NCBI GenBank assembly: GCA_964605205.1 | Contig: CAZSBL010000001.1 | Span: forward strand, 17,093 to 81,092 | DNA: 64,000 nt | Origin: JAWVYT01 sp964605205 | Lineage (GTDB): Bacteria; Gemmatimonadota; Gemmatimonadetes; Longimicrobiales; RSA9 | Direction: 5' to 3' | Shown: positions 15,426 to 24,803 of the stretch, in pieces | Layout: every line of letters begins with the position of its first letter | How positions within the stretch are numbered: the stretch's first letter is position 1 | The notes under the pieces: model-generated | What the model saw: the letters and a program-made list of their open reading frames with translations, nothing else | What the model was told of the DNA's origin: nothing | Databases searched by the model: none | Translations under genes and position numbers: made by a program

Positions 15426-16399
15426 GCGCGCTGCTGGAGGTCCGGGAGCTGAAGAAGCACTTTCCCGTCCGCCGCGTCTTCGGCGGGGAGTCGGCCCCGC
15501 TCCGGGCCGTGGACGGAGTCAGCTTCGAGATCCGGCGGGGTGAGACGCTGGGGCTGGTGGGCGAGTCGGGCTCCGGGAAGACGACGACGGGCCGGGCCAT
15601 CCTCCGGCTGATCGAGCCGACGTCCGGCGAGATCCGGTTCCGGGGCGCCGACGTCCGGGCCATGGATCCCGGTGCGCTGCGCGCGTTCCGGCGGAGCGCG
15701 CAGATCATCTTCCAGGACCCGTTCGGATCGCTGAACCCGCGGCTTACGGTGGGCGCCGCGCTGCGCGAGGTGCTCCGGGTTCACGACCTGGCGCAAGGCT
15801 CGGAGGGCCGTCGGGTCGCCGAGCTCCTCGAGCGGGTGGGGCTGCGGGCAGCGCACGGTGATCGCTATCCGCACGAGTTCAGCGGCGGGCAGCGGCAGCG
15901 GGTGGGGATCGCCCGGGCGCTGGCGGTGGAGCCCGAGTTCCTCGTGTGCGACGAGCCGGTGAGCGCGCTGGACGTGTCGGTGCAGGCCCAGGTGCTGAAC
16001 CTTCTCGAGTCGCTCCAGGACCAGCTCGGGCTCGCCTACCTCTTCATCGCCCACGACCTCGGCGTGGTCGAGCACGTGAGTGACCGGGTGGCCGTCATGT
16101 ACCTCGGCCGGATCGTGGAGATGGCCGACGCGGACACGCTGGTCCGCTCGCCCCGGCACCCGTACACGCGGGCGCTCCTTTCCGCCGTGCCGATCCCCGA
16201 GCCGGGTCGGCGACGGGAGCGGATCGTGCTCACCGGTGACGTGCCGAGCCCGGTAGACCCGCCGCCGGGGTGCCCCTTCCACCCCCGGTGTCCGCACCCC
16301 GCCAGGGACGAGGCGTGCACGCGGGCGATCCCGGCGCTGGAGCCGAAAGCGCCCGACCACGTGGCCGCGTGCATCAAGGAGCCGCGGTCCGGACGTTGA
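15422..16399 (+). CDS. Peptide ABC transporter ATP-binding protein, DppF/OppF type
   Basis: Second ATPase, 325 residues. I start at the GTG overlapping the dppD stop (GTGA), which gives the normal LLEVRELKKHFPV opening. Walker A GESGSGKT is at residues 48-55; FQDPFGSLNPR, FSGGQRQRVGIARAL, Walker B LVCDEPVSALD and the OppF-type CPFHPRCPHP tail are all present. It closes a five-gene importer read as one unit. The next gene is preceded by its own promoter, so the operon probably ends here. Confidence 0.95.
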   Translation: MSALLEVRELKKHFPVRRVFGGESAPLRAVDGVSFEIRRGETLGLVGESGSGKTTTGRAILRLIEPTSGEIRFRGADVRAMDPGALRAFRRSAQIIFQDPFGSLNPRLTVGAALREVLRVHDLAQGSEGRRVAELLERVGLRAAHGDRYPHEFSGGQRQRVGIARALAVEPEFLVCDEPVSALDVSVQAQVLNLLESLQDQLGLAYLFIAHDLGVVEHVSDRVAVMYLGRIVEMADADTLVRSPRHPYTRALLSAVPIPEPGRRRERIVLTGDVPSPVDPPPGCPFHPRCPHPARDEACTRAIPALEPKAPDHVAACIKEPRSGR

Positions 16400-16531
16400 G
16401 GTGTACATCGGTCCACGGGCACCCAGCCGGCGGAGGGCGAGGAACAGGCCATGGCGCCGGGCGTTTCGGCTGTCAGAAACCTGCGCTGGTACGCGTTTTC
16501 CATGCGATGAAACCCCGTGACCGGATCAGGG

Positions 16532-16560
16532 TTGACACCCCCCGGGGGTGCCTCTACCTT
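16532..16560 (+). promoter_or_regulatory. Promoter of exbB
   Basis: TTGACA, a 17-base spacer, then TACCTT, 85 bases before the exbB start. The same layout, TTGAC-N17/18-TACCTT, occurs before the cold-shock gene, which supports it as a local sigma-70-type consensus. Confidence 0.65.
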
Positions 16561-16644
16561 GCCCGATCCTGTAACAGGGTTTAGCATAATGCGCTCGTCG
16601 TCCGCAGCTCGGACGGCACTGGCTGGTACGAATGGAGGCGAACT

Positions 16645-17343
16645 TTGAGCGGTGAAATGCTCCTGGATCTCGCGCTGCAGATTCCAGGCATGGAAGGGCC
16701 GGATCTCACGTTGTCCGAGTGGGCGGTCCAGATTTGGGAAGACGGTGGTTTCATGATGTGGCCTCTCGGGGCCGCGCTGGCCATCGGGATCGGAGTCATC
16801 ATCTGGAAGCTCATCGATCTCTCGATCACGGGCTCGCGCACCAAGAAGGTGCTGCGGCAGGTGGACGAGCGGCTCTCGGAGCGTGATATCCAGGGTGCCA
16901 TGGACGCGGCGAGGGAGTCGGACAGCCCCGCGGGCGCGATCCTCCTGGCTGGCCTGGAGCGGCACGGCGAGGGCAGTGAGCGGGTGATGAAGGCCATCGA
17001 GAATGTCGGCCTGATCCAGATGGCCGGGCTCGAGAACGGCCTGGTCTGGATCGCCACCATCGCCAACGTGGCCCCGCTGCTCGGGTTCCTCGGGACGGTG
17101 ATCGGGATGATCCAGGCGTTCCAGAACATCGAGGCGGCCGGTGAGGTGGAGGCCACGCTGGTGGCCGGCGGGATCAAGGTCGCGCTGATCACCACGGCCT
17201 CGGGGCTGGCCATCGCCATCCCGATGAACATCATGCACAACTACTTCGTGACCAAGGTCGACCGGCTGGTCATCGACATGGAGGAGTCGGCGCAGAAGAT
17301 GATCGACACGCTTCAGGAGATCGACGCCGGCGCCGCGGCGTGA
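16645..17343 (+). CDS. exbB: MotA/TolQ/ExbB proton channel family protein
   Basis: Inner-membrane proton-channel subunit that energises TonB- or Tol-type systems. In its 232 residues the first membrane helix is at about 36-55. The conserved pair of helices at the C-terminal half includes LENGLVWIATIANVAPLLGFLGTVIGMIQAF and VAGGIKVALITTASGLAIAIP, the family's pore-lining signature. I accept a TTG start because GGAGG lies six bases upstream of it; the ATG four codons later is too far from that site. No exbD follows, although TonB-dependent transport occurs in this window; exbD must be elsewhere. Confidence 0.93.
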   Translation: MSGEMLLDLALQIPGMEGPDLTLSEWAVQIWEDGGFMMWPLGAALAIGIGVIIWKLIDLSITGSRTKKVLRQVDERLSERDIQGAMDAARESDSPAGAILLAGLERHGEGSERVMKAIENVGLIQMAGLENGLVWIATIANVAPLLGFLGTVIGMIQAFQNIEAAGEVEATLVAGGIKVALITTASGLAIAIPMNIMHNYFVTKVDRLVIDMEESAQKMIDTLQEIDAGAAA

Positions 17344-17344
17344 T

Positions 17345-18703
17345 GTGAGCCGACGGTTCGCCGACAGCGCTGGAAAAGGCCACCGGATCGGTGGCCTTTT
17401 CCTGTTGGGGGCCCTGGCGTTCGGCTGCGTCCCCGCGGAGGGACCGCAAGCCGGGCCGGGGCCCTCCCTGCGTTTCACTCGCCCCCTGGAGCTCTACCGG
17501 GATCTGGGGCTGATCACCGGGACCGCCGATTTCGCGGCGGTCGCCTCCATCACCACCCTGGCGGGACCGGCCGACTCCACCTACCTGCTGCTCGGGCTCT
17601 CCATGCCCACCAGCGCCCTCCGGTTCCAGCGGGAGGAGACGGGTTTCGTGGCTCGCTACGTGGTGACGCTGCGGGCGGTGCGTGACAGCCAGCGGGTGGC
17701 CGCCGTCGACCGCCACGAAACGGTCCGGGTGCACGGCTTCGCGGAGACGGCCCGGACCGAGGAGAGCGTCCTCTTCCAGACCGGGCTGACCCTCGGGCCG
17801 GGGGAGTACCGGCTGTCGCTGCGGGTCCGGGACGGGCTCAGCGCCCGGGGCTTCGAGGCGATCGATACCGTGGAGGTCCCGGCGTACGGGGCTGGCGGCC
17901 GAGCCTTCGCCCCGCCCGTGCCGGTCTTCACCGCCACGGCCCGGACCGACCGGGGCGAGAAACCGACGCTGGTGTTGAACCCGCGGCACACGGTGGCCTA
18001 CGGAGACGCGGCGCCGCTGCTCTACGTGGAGGCGTACGACTCGGTGCCGGTCCGGGTCTCGCTCCGGGCCGACGGCGTGGAGGTGTGGGGCCGGGACACG
18101 GCCGGGACCGCGGTGGTGGCGCTGCCGGGCGACTCGCTCCCCATGGGCCGGCTGACGGTGGTAGCGGCGGCCGGCGGAGACAGCGCCGAGGTTCCCCTGG
18201 TGGTCACGCTGACGGACCGCTGGGTGGTCTCGAACTTCGAGGAGGTGGCCGATATCCTCGGCTACATCGCCTCCACGAAGGAGCTGGCGGCGCTGCGGGA
18301 GGCCTCGCCGGAGGAGCGTCGCCACCTCTGGGACCACTTCTGGGAGGCCCGCGACCCGGTGCCCGCTACGCCGGGGAACGAGTACCGCGACGAGTTCTTC
18401 GACCGGGTCCGGGCGGCCACCCTCCAGTTCGGGGAGCCCGGGAGGGCGGGGTGGCGCACCGACCGCGGAGAGGTGTACATCGTATTGGGGCCGCCATCGC
18501 GGGCCATGGAGCTGCGCTACGAGAGTGCGCTGACCCCGGAGCCGCAGGCCGTCCGCTGGGTGTACCAGAGAGTGCCGGGCGGCGGCCGGCTGGGGGTGGT
18601 GTTCGTGGATCGGAACGGCTTCGGCACCTTCCGGCTCACGCAGGCGTCGGAGCTGGAGTTCCGGGCCGTGGCCCGTCGCATCAAGAACAGGGATCGTCGA
18701 TGA
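17345..18703 (+). CDS. GWxTD-domain lipoprotein
   Basis: A 452-residue exported protein with a C-terminal GWxTD domain, a family typical of Bacteroidota, Acidobacteriota and Gemmatimonadota. The defining motif GWRTDRGEVYIVLGPP lies at about residue 368, after the FDRVRAATLQFGEPG segment. The N-terminus has a signal with a possible lipobox (LAFGC, Cys28), then a beta-rich region. The GTG start is one base after the exbB stop. Oddly, a perfect 14-bp terminator-like hairpin lies within the first 60 bases of this reading frame. The stop overlaps the next start. The cellular role of this domain is not established. Confidence 0.85.
   Translation: MSRRFADSAGKGHRIGGLFLLGALAFGCVPAEGPQAGPGPSLRFTRPLELYRDLGLITGTADFAAVASITTLAGPADSTYLLLGLSMPTSALRFQREETGFVARYVVTLRAVRDSQRVAAVDRHETVRVHGFAETARTEESVLFQTGLTLGPGEYRLSLRVRDGLSARGFEAIDTVEVPAYGAGGRAFAPPVPVFTATARTDRGEKPTLVLNPRHTVAYGDAAPLLYVEAYDSVPVRVSLRADGVEVWGRDTAGTAVVALPGDSLPMGRLTVVAAAGGDSAEVPLVVTLTDRWVVSNFEEVADILGYIASTKELAALREASPEERRHLWDHFWEARDPVPATPGNEYRDEFFDRVRAATLQFGEPGRAGWRTDRGEVYIVLGPPSRAMELRYESALTPEPQAVRWVYQRVPGGGRLGVVFVDRNGFGTFRLTQASELEFRAVARRIKNRDRR
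17372..17402 (+). terminator. Terminator-like hairpin inside the 5' end of the GWxTD gene
   Basis: A perfect 14-bp inverted repeat (GGAAAAGGCCACCG, 3-base loop GAT, then its complement ending CCTTTTCC). It lies 28 bases after the exbB stop and inside the signal-peptide codons of the next gene. It resembles an intrinsic terminator with the T-run in the stem, and may reduce read-through from exbB or act in the mRNA. Confidence 0.6.
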
Positions 18704-21042
18704 AACGCGTCGTGATCGTCCTTACGCTGCTGGTCGCTGCCGTCGGGCTCCAGGCCCGGGGAGTCGAACGGGCCGCGGGCGATGACGGTCCCGCCGAATC
18801 GGTGCCCGAGGCCGTCCGCCTCGCCGCGGACCAGGGCCGCTACTGGCGCGCGGCCCGGCTCCTCGATGACCACCTGGCGGAGGCCGGGGACACGACCCCG
18901 GCCATGGTGGTCCTGGCCGCCCGGCTGAACGCCGGCTGGAGCGCCTGGGAGACCGTGCGGTCGCTCCTGGAGGGTCGTCCATGGCTGGACACGGTGGAAG
19001 AAGGTGAGGGGTGGGCGCTGCTGGGCCGGGCCCGGATCGCCCTCGGCGAGCCGGCGGCGGGCGCCGAGGCGCTGGACCGCTATCTCGAGAGCGCGGCCCC
19101 CATCGGTGAGGCGCGGGGGCGCGTCCAGCTGCGGCGGGGACTCGCCCTGTCCAGCGCGGAGGAGACGGCTGCGGCGCTGGATGCCCTCGACGAGGCCGCC
19201 GCGCTCCTGCCCTGGTTCGCCGACTGGGCCCACTACTTCGCCGCCGAAGCCGTGGCCCGGGCCGGCGACGCGGCGGAGGTGAACCGCCGACTGACGCGGG
19301 CGGTCTCCACGGGTCGCCACTGGCGGCTCCGGGTGGGTGCGGCGCTGACGGCGGCAGACACCATGGCGGCCCGGGAAGCGGCGCTGGCCGCGACCCGGCA
19401 GGGCTCGCGGACCGACCGAGCGGAGGCGTGGGCGGAGCTCGGCCGCCTCCGGGTTGCCGCCGGCGACTCGGCCCGGGGGCGGGATGCGCTGCTGCGGGCC
19501 ATGGAGAGCCGGGGCTCGCTGGGCGCGGTGGACGCCGCCCGTCATCTCTCGGCGCTGGAGCTCGGGCCCGAGGAGTGGCGCGCGGTGGCCGAGGTGTATC
19601 GGTGGCACGGGAACGCGGCCCGGGCGGTGGAGGGGTACGAGACGTACCTCGACGCCGGGATCGGGACGGCGGCCGAGCGGGCCCGGATCCGGCTGGAGCT
19701 GGGCCGGGCGCGGTTCGATGCCGGTCGGTTCCGCCAGGCGGAGCGGACGCTCCTGGAGCTGGCGGCCGACCCGGTGCCCGACAGGATCGCGGCGGAGGCG
19801 CTGTATACGGCGGCCCGGGCCCAGTACCGGCAGGGGCGGAGCGCCGATGGGCGGGCCACGTTCCTGCGGTTGGCCGAGCGGTACCCGGGTCAGGAGGCGG
19901 TGACCCGGGGGCTGTACCTGGCCGCCGACCTGAAGCACGATGACCTGGAGCTCGATGGTCCCGACGGCGCCCGGGTCTTCTACCGCCGGGCGGCCGACGC
20001 TTCACCGGACCTGTACGAGGCGGGGCTCGCGCTGATGCGACTGGCGGGGCTCGCGTACCTGGAGGGCGACTACGCGGACGCCGCGGCGGTCTGGGAGGAG
20101 TACCGGACGCTGCACCCGGAGGGCCGGCGCATCGCCCAGGCCACCTACTGGGCCGCACGGTCGTACCAGCGGCTCGGCCGGGACTCGCTGGCGGAGGCCC
20201 GGCTGCGGCAGGTCCGCCGCGCGGACCCGCTCTCCTTCTACGGGATGCGGGCCGCCGAGGGGCTCGGCCAGTCGATCCTGGACCTCCCCATGGCGGATTC
20301 CCCCGCCCGGGATCCGGCGGCTGAGGCCCGCATCGAGCCGGGGCTGCGCCGGGTGGACCTGCTGGCCGAGCTGGACCGGCGCGACGCGCTGGTGGAAGAG
20401 GTCGAGCGCCTCCGGCGAGCGGCTCAGGGGGAGGGCGGAGGTGGACAGGCCATGGAGTACGCCCTGGCGGAGGCGCTGAACGAGCGGGGCTACACCCTTA
20501 CCGGGATCGGGATGGGGTGGACGCTGTGGGAGGAGGCGGACGCGTGGAACCCGCGGCTCCTGCGGCTGGTCTATCCGTTCCCGTTCCGCACCCTGGTGGT
20601 CCCGGAGGCCGTGGACCGGGGGGTCGACCCCTACCTCGTGGCCGCCCTCATCCGGCGGGAGTCGGCGTTCAACCCCGTGGTGGTGAGTGGGGCCGGCGCC
20701 ATCGGGCTCATGCAGATCGTTCCGGAGACCGGCCGGCAGCTGGCCCGGGCGGCGGGGCTGCGCTTCGACAGCGAGCTCCTGTACCGGCCGGAAGTCAATA
20801 TCCACCTGGGTACCCGGTTCCTCGCCCGGCTCCTGGGCCGGTACGACGAGTCGCTTCCGGTGGTCCTCGCCGCCTACAACGCCGGGCCCACCCGGGCCAA
20901 CCAGTGGCGGGAACTGCCGGAGATCGACCACCCGGAGCTCTTCATGGAGCGGGTGCCGTACCGCGAGACCCGCGACTACATCCGCAACGTGCTCGCCCAC
21001 CAGGCCATCTACCGGGCACTCTACCCGGCGGTGCTGCCGTGA
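18700..21042 (+). CDS. Lytic transglycosylase with N-terminal superhelical (TPR-like) region
   Basis: Periplasmic murein-cleaving enzyme, 780 residues, built like soluble lytic transglycosylase Slt70. A signal peptide (MKRVVIVLTLLVAAVGLQA) is followed by about 550 residues of Ala/Leu/Arg-rich helical repeats (GRARIALGEPAAGAEALDR-type TPR units) and a C-terminal SLT domain. The catalytic Glu654 is in LIRRESAFNP, with GLMQIVPETG and AAYNAGP as the other SLT motifs. The ATG overlaps the GWxTD stop, and its own stop overlaps the next gene, so three genes are coupled. Peptidoglycan turnover is the likely role. Confidence 0.93.
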   Translation: MKRVVIVLTLLVAAVGLQARGVERAAGDDGPAESVPEAVRLAADQGRYWRAARLLDDHLAEAGDTTPAMVVLAARLNAGWSAWETVRSLLEGRPWLDTVEEGEGWALLGRARIALGEPAAGAEALDRYLESAAPIGEARGRVQLRRGLALSSAEETAAALDALDEAAALLPWFADWAHYFAAEAVARAGDAAEVNRRLTRAVSTGRHWRLRVGAALTAADTMAAREAALAATRQGSRTDRAEAWAELGRLRVAAGDSARGRDALLRAMESRGSLGAVDAARHLSALELGPEEWRAVAEVYRWHGNAARAVEGYETYLDAGIGTAAERARIRLELGRARFDAGRFRQAERTLLELAADPVPDRIAAEALYTAARAQYRQGRSADGRATFLRLAERYPGQEAVTRGLYLAADLKHDDLELDGPDGARVFYRRAADASPDLYEAGLALMRLAGLAYLEGDYADAAAVWEEYRTLHPEGRRIAQATYWAARSYQRLGRDSLAEARLRQVRRADPLSFYGMRAAEGLGQSILDLPMADSPARDPAAEARIEPGLRRVDLLAELDRRDALVEEVERLRRAAQGEGGGGQAMEYALAEALNERGYTLTGIGMGWTLWEEADAWNPRLLRLVYPFPFRTLVVPEAVDRGVDPYLVAALIRRESAFNPVVVSGAGAIGLMQIVPETGRQLARAAGLRFDSELLYRPEVNIHLGTRFLARLLGRYDESLPVVLAAYNAGPTRANQWRELPEIDHPELFMERVPYRETRDYIRNVLAHQAIYRALYPAVLP

Positions 21043-21617
21043 CCCGGGCCGAGAAGGGCCGCAAAGCGCTGCACGCGGCCCTGTCGCTGGGGGCGGCCGG
21101 CGTGGCCGCGTGGCTCGCGCCGACGGCCGCCGCGGTAGTCCTCGCCGCGGCCACCTCCGTGGCGCTGATGGTGGAGCTCGGACGCCGGCTGAGCCGCTCC
21201 GTCGCCGGGGCGTTCCGCCGGCTGGCCCCGATGCTCAAGGAAGACGAAGCCGGGGGGCTCACCGGCGCCACCACCCTCTCCATGGGATTCACCGTCGCGG
21301 CGGTGCTCTTCCCCGGCACCCCGGCGCTGGCGGGCATCCTCTTTGCCGGGCTGGGCGATCCCGCCGCCGCGGTGGCCGGCCGCCGCTGGGGGCGGATCCG
21401 CTACCCGGGCGGGAAGAGCGTGGCCGGGAGTGGGACGTTCCTGCTGGTGGCGCTGGCCGTGGGGCTGGCGCTGGGGCTCCCGCCCCGGGTGACCGTGATC
21501 GCCGGGCTGCTGGTCACGGTGGTGGAGGCGTTCTCCCTCCGCCTCGACGACAATGTCTACCTCCCCGTGCTCGGCGCGGCCGCCATTTCCGCGGTGAGCT
21601 GGCTGACCGCCGTGTGA
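21039..21617 (+). CDS. SEC59/DGK1/VTE5-type lipid kinase-like membrane protein
   Basis: A 192-residue polytopic protein resembling the diacylglycerol/polyprenol/phytol kinase family (CTP-dependent, related to CdsA). Motifs are RKALHAA near the start, LTGATTLSMG, and GLGDPAAAVAGRRWGRIRYPGGKSVAGSGTFLL, which matches the GD-x-AA-x-GR...KS-x-GS signature. The GTG overlaps the transglycosylase stop (GTGA). Coupling to a murein enzyme suggests a role in envelope lipid or undecaprenol metabolism, but the substrate is not readable from sequence. Confidence 0.8.
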   Translation: MTRAEKGRKALHAALSLGAAGVAAWLAPTAAAVVLAAATSVALMVELGRRLSRSVAGAFRRLAPMLKEDEAGGLTGATTLSMGFTVAAVLFPGTPALAGILFAGLGDPAAAVAGRRWGRIRYPGGKSVAGSGTFLLVALAVGLALGLPPRVTVIAGLLVTVVEAFSLRLDDNVYLPVLGAAAISAVSWLTAV

Positions 21618-21625
21618 GACTTGTC

Positions 21626-21655
21626 TTGACGGTGCCGAATCCCGCTTTTTACCTT
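21626..21655 (+). promoter_or_regulatory. Promoter of the cold-shock gene
   Basis: TTGACG, an 18-base spacer, then TACCTT about 60 bases before the csp ATG. It matches the exbB promoter pattern. The leader is about 55 bases and has TAGGAGGACAGG as a strong ribosome-binding site. Confidence 0.62.
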
Positions 21656-21715
21656 GACAGGCGCTGGCGTAGTCGCAGTTCCGTAGACCCCCCCAGTATC
21701 TAGGAGGACAGGTTC

Positions 21716-21931
21716 ATGGCCAGAGGTAAGGTGAAGTGGTTCAATGACTCGAAGGGCTATGGGTTCATTGAGCAGCCGGACGGTGAGGACGTCTTCGTGC
21801 ATTTCTCGGCGATCACGATGGAAGGGTTCAAGACGCTCGCCGAGGGCGAAGAGGTGGATTTCGAGCTGAAGGAGACGGACAAGGGACTTCAGGCCATGAA
21901 CGTTCAGCGAGGGGGCGCAGCGGAGGCCTGA
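21716..21931 (+). CDS. Cold-shock domain protein (CspA family)
   Basis: Small nucleic-acid chaperone of 71 residues: a single OB-fold cold-shock domain with WFNDSKGYGFIE (RNP1) and DVFVHFSAI (RNP2), plus the family EGEEVDFELKE strand. It acts on single-stranded RNA in the cytoplasm. It has its own promoter, a strong ribosome-binding site and its own terminator, so it is a stand-alone unit. Confidence 0.97.
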   Translation: MARGKVKWFNDSKGYGFIEQPDGEDVFVHFSAITMEGFKTLAEGEEVDFELKETDKGLQAMNVQRGGAAEA

Positions 21932-21951
21932 CGAGCCGGACCCCCGAACAC

Positions 21952-21985
21952 AGCGCCCCGCCACGACCCGTCGTGGCGGGGCGCT
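21952..21985 (+). terminator. Intrinsic terminator of the cold-shock gene
   Basis: A perfect 15-bp stem (AGCGCCCCGCCACGA / its complement) with a CCCG loop, followed by TTTCCG, 20 bases past the csp stop. Confidence 0.85.
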
Positions 21986-22052
21986 TTCCGTTGCATGGCA
22001 CGCCGGGTGCGCGGTACAATCCCCACCCACGACCCCCGCTCCGAACGGTTGA

Positions 22053-24803
22053 ATGGTAGAGCTGCCCGAGAAGACCCGACCTCGCCTGTACCTCATCGAT
22101 GGCTACGCCCTGATCTACCGGGCGTTCTTCGCCATGATCAGCCGGCCGCTGATGACGTCGAAGGGGGAGAACACGTCGGCGGCGTTCGGCCTCACCCGGT
22201 TCCTGCTGAAGCTGCTGGACGAGTATCAGCCCGATTATCTGGGCGTGGTCATGGACTCGGGAGACAGCGAGCGGACGGAGATCTACCCCGAGTACAAGGC
22301 CACGCGGGAGAAGATGCCCGATGAGCTGCGGGCCAGCCTGCCGCGGATCCGGGAGCTGGTGGAGGCGTTCCGGATCCCGATCCTGGAGCTGGAGGACTAC
22401 GAGGCGGACGATGTGATCGGGACCATGGCCCGGCTAGCGGCGGAGGAGGGGGTGGAGACCGTCATCGTCAGTGGCGACAAGGACTTCTACCAGCTGATCA
22501 GCGACCACGTGAAGCTGCTGAACCCGGGCCGGGGCGGGCAGTCGAACGTGGACGAGGAGTGGGTGGGGCCGGAGAACGCATCGGAGCGGCTCGGCGTCCC
22601 GCCGGAGCACGTGCGTGACTACCTGGCGCTGATCGGTGACAGCTCAGACAACATCCCCGGCGCTAAGGGGATCGGGCCGAAGACGGCGGTCAAGCTCATC
22701 GACCAGTATGGCGGCATCGACGAGATCCTGGCCCACGCCGATGAGGTGAGCGGAAAGCGAGCTCGGGAGGCGCTCCAGGAGTACCGCGACGAGATCCTGC
22801 TGTCGAAGAAGCTGGTCACGATCATGGAGGAGCTGCCGGTGGAGCTGGACCTCGAGGCGCTGGAGGTGACCGGTCCGGACCGGGAGCGGCTCAAGGAGCT
22901 CTTCGCCACCCTCGAGTTCCACGGGCTGGTCCGGGAGATCGCGGCGCCCGAGCCCGAGACCGAGCGGCTCGAGGCCGACTATCGGCTGGTGGCGTCGGCG
23001 GACGGCGTGGCCGAGCTGGCCGGGAAGATCGCCGAGCGGGGCTCGGCCTCGGTCCACGTCCTCGGCACGGCCGCCTCACCGCTCCAGGCCGGTGCGGTGG
23101 GACTGGCCATCGGGTTGGAGCGGGGGCAGGGGTGGTACCTGCCGCTGGCGCACCGCCCGGCCGGCGAGCTTGACCTGGGCGGGCACCAGGGGATGAACCT
23201 CCCGTCGCTCTCCGAGGAGGCCATGCGTCCCTTGGCCGACGTCCTGGAGGACGATGTGGTCCGGAAGACGGGGCACGACCTGAAGTACGCGATGCTGGTG
23301 CTCCGGCGGGCCGGTGTGGAGCTGCGCGGGCTGGATTTCGACGTCATGATCGCGTCGTACCTGCTGGAACCGGGCCGGCGCGAACACGAGCTCGACTCGC
23401 TGGCGCTCCAGCACCTGGGGCACAGCGCCACGACCCGGGAAGACCTGTGCGGGAAGGGCCGAAGCGCCACCCCGGTGGCCGAGGTGGAGCTGGGCCGCGT
23501 ACGGAACTACGCGTGCGAGAAGGCCGATCTGGTGACACGGCTGCGGGAAACGCTGGAGCCGCGGCTCGACGAGTATCACCTCGGAGAGCTGTACGGCGAG
23601 ATCGAGCGACCGTTGATCCCGGTGCTGGCCGACATGGAGACGGCGGGGATCGGGATCGATGTCGGGTTTTTCGGGGAGGTCTCGGAGAAGCTGGAGCGGG
23701 AGCTGGATCTCATCGAGGAGGACATCTACAAGGAGGCGGGTGAGGAGTTCAACATCAACTCCACGCCGCAGCTGCGGGAGATCCTGTTCGAGAAGCTGGA
23801 GCTGCCGGTCATCAAGAAGACCAAGACGGGACCGTCCACCGACGCGTCGGTCCTCGAGGAGCTGGCGCTGCAGGAACATCGGATCCCCACACTGATCCTC
23901 GAGTACCGACAGCTCGACAAGCTCAAGAGCACCTACGTCGACGCGCTGCCGGCGCTCGTGAACCCGGACACGGGCCGGATCCACACCAGCTTCAACCAGG
24001 CCGTGGCGGCCACCGGTCGGCTCAGCTCAAGTGATCCGAACCTGCAGAACATCCCGATCCGTACGGAGGTGGGCGCGGCGCTCCGGAAAGGGTTCGTCCC
24101 CGCCGAGGGGATGCGGTTCGTGTCCGCCGACTACTCCCAGATCGAGCTCCGCGTTCTGGCCCACCTCTCCGGCGACGAGACCTTCACCCGGGCGTTCCGG
24201 TCCGACGCGGACATCCACCGCGAGACGGCTGCCCTGGTCTTCGAGGTGGAGGTCGAAGACGTCACAGCCGAGATGCGGGCAGCGGCCAAGACCATCAACT
24301 TCGCCACCATCTACGGCATCGGGCCGTACGCCCTCTCGAAGCAGCTGGGAACCAGCGTGCAGGAGGCCAAGGACTTCATCGAGGGCTACTTCGAGCGGCT
24401 GCCCCAGGTCCGGGAGTACCTGGATCGCCAGATCGAGCGGGCGTACGAGGAGGGCTACGTCGAGACGCTCACCGGCCGGCGTCGCTACATCCCCGAGGTG
24501 AAGAGCAACAACTACAACGTGCGCCAGTTCGGGGAGCGGGCCGCCACCAACGCGCCCGTACAGGGGAGTGCGGCCGACATCATCAAGATCGCCATGATCG
24601 ACATCCACCGGGAGCTGGCCGAGGGCGACGACGGCACCCGGATGCTCCTCCAGGTCCACGACGAGCTCCTCTTCGAGGCCCCGTCCGACGCCGTGGACGA
24701 GATCACGTCGCTCATCACCGAACGGATGGAAGCCGCCTTCGAGCTCGATGTGCCGCTGCGGGTGGAGGTGGGGGCCGGCGAGAGCTGGTACGAGTGCAAG
24801 TAG
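22053..24803 (+). CDS. polA: DNA polymerase I with degenerate proofreading domain
   Basis: Full-length polymerase I, 916 residues: a 5'-3' exonuclease domain (YLIDGYALIYRAFF, YEADDVIGTMA, GDKDFYQL, GDSSDNIPG), a central 3'-5' exonuclease-like domain and the polymerase domain. The polymerase motifs are intact: motif A SADYSQIELR, motif B AAAKTINFATIYG, motif C VHDELLFE. The middle domain lacks the metal ligands: the DTE triad reads LGT, the later Asp of LKYD is Ala (LKYAM) and the Asp of YAAED is Lys (YACEK). It should therefore lack proofreading, as in Taq-type enzymes. It acts in repair and Okazaki fragment processing. Confidence 0.96.
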   Translation: MVELPEKTRPRLYLIDGYALIYRAFFAMISRPLMTSKGENTSAAFGLTRFLLKLLDEYQPDYLGVVMDSGDSERTEIYPEYKATREKMPDELRASLPRIRELVEAFRIPILELEDYEADDVIGTMARLAAEEGVETVIVSGDKDFYQLISDHVKLLNPGRGGQSNVDEEWVGPENASERLGVPPEHVRDYLALIGDSSDNIPGAKGIGPKTAVKLIDQYGGIDEILAHADEVSGKRAREALQEYRDEILLSKKLVTIMEELPVELDLEALEVTGPDRERLKELFATLEFHGLVREIAAPEPETERLEADYRLVASADGVAELAGKIAERGSASVHVLGTAASPLQAGAVGLAIGLERGQGWYLPLAHRPAGELDLGGHQGMNLPSLSEEAMRPLADVLEDDVVRKTGHDLKYAMLVLRRAGVELRGLDFDVMIASYLLEPGRREHELDSLALQHLGHSATTREDLCGKGRSATPVAEVELGRVRNYACEKADLVTRLRETLEPRLDEYHLGELYGEIERPLIPVLADMETAGIGIDVGFFGEVSEKLERELDLIEEDIYKEAGEEFNINSTPQLREILFEKLELPVIKKTKTGPSTDASVLEELALQEHRIPTLILEYRQLDKLKSTYVDALPALVNPDTGRIHTSFNQAVAATGRLSSSDPNLQNIPIRTEVGAALRKGFVPAEGMRFVSADYSQIELRVLAHLSGDETFTRAFRSDADIHRETAALVFEVEVEDVTAEMRAAAKTINFATIYGIGPYALSKQLGTSVQEAKDFIEGYFERLPQVREYLDRQIERAYEEGYVETLTGRRRYIPEVKSNNYNVRQFGERAATNAPVQGSAADIIKIAMIDIHRELAEGDDGTRMLLQVHDELLFEAPSDAVDEITSLITERMEAAFELDVPLRVEVGAGESWYECK

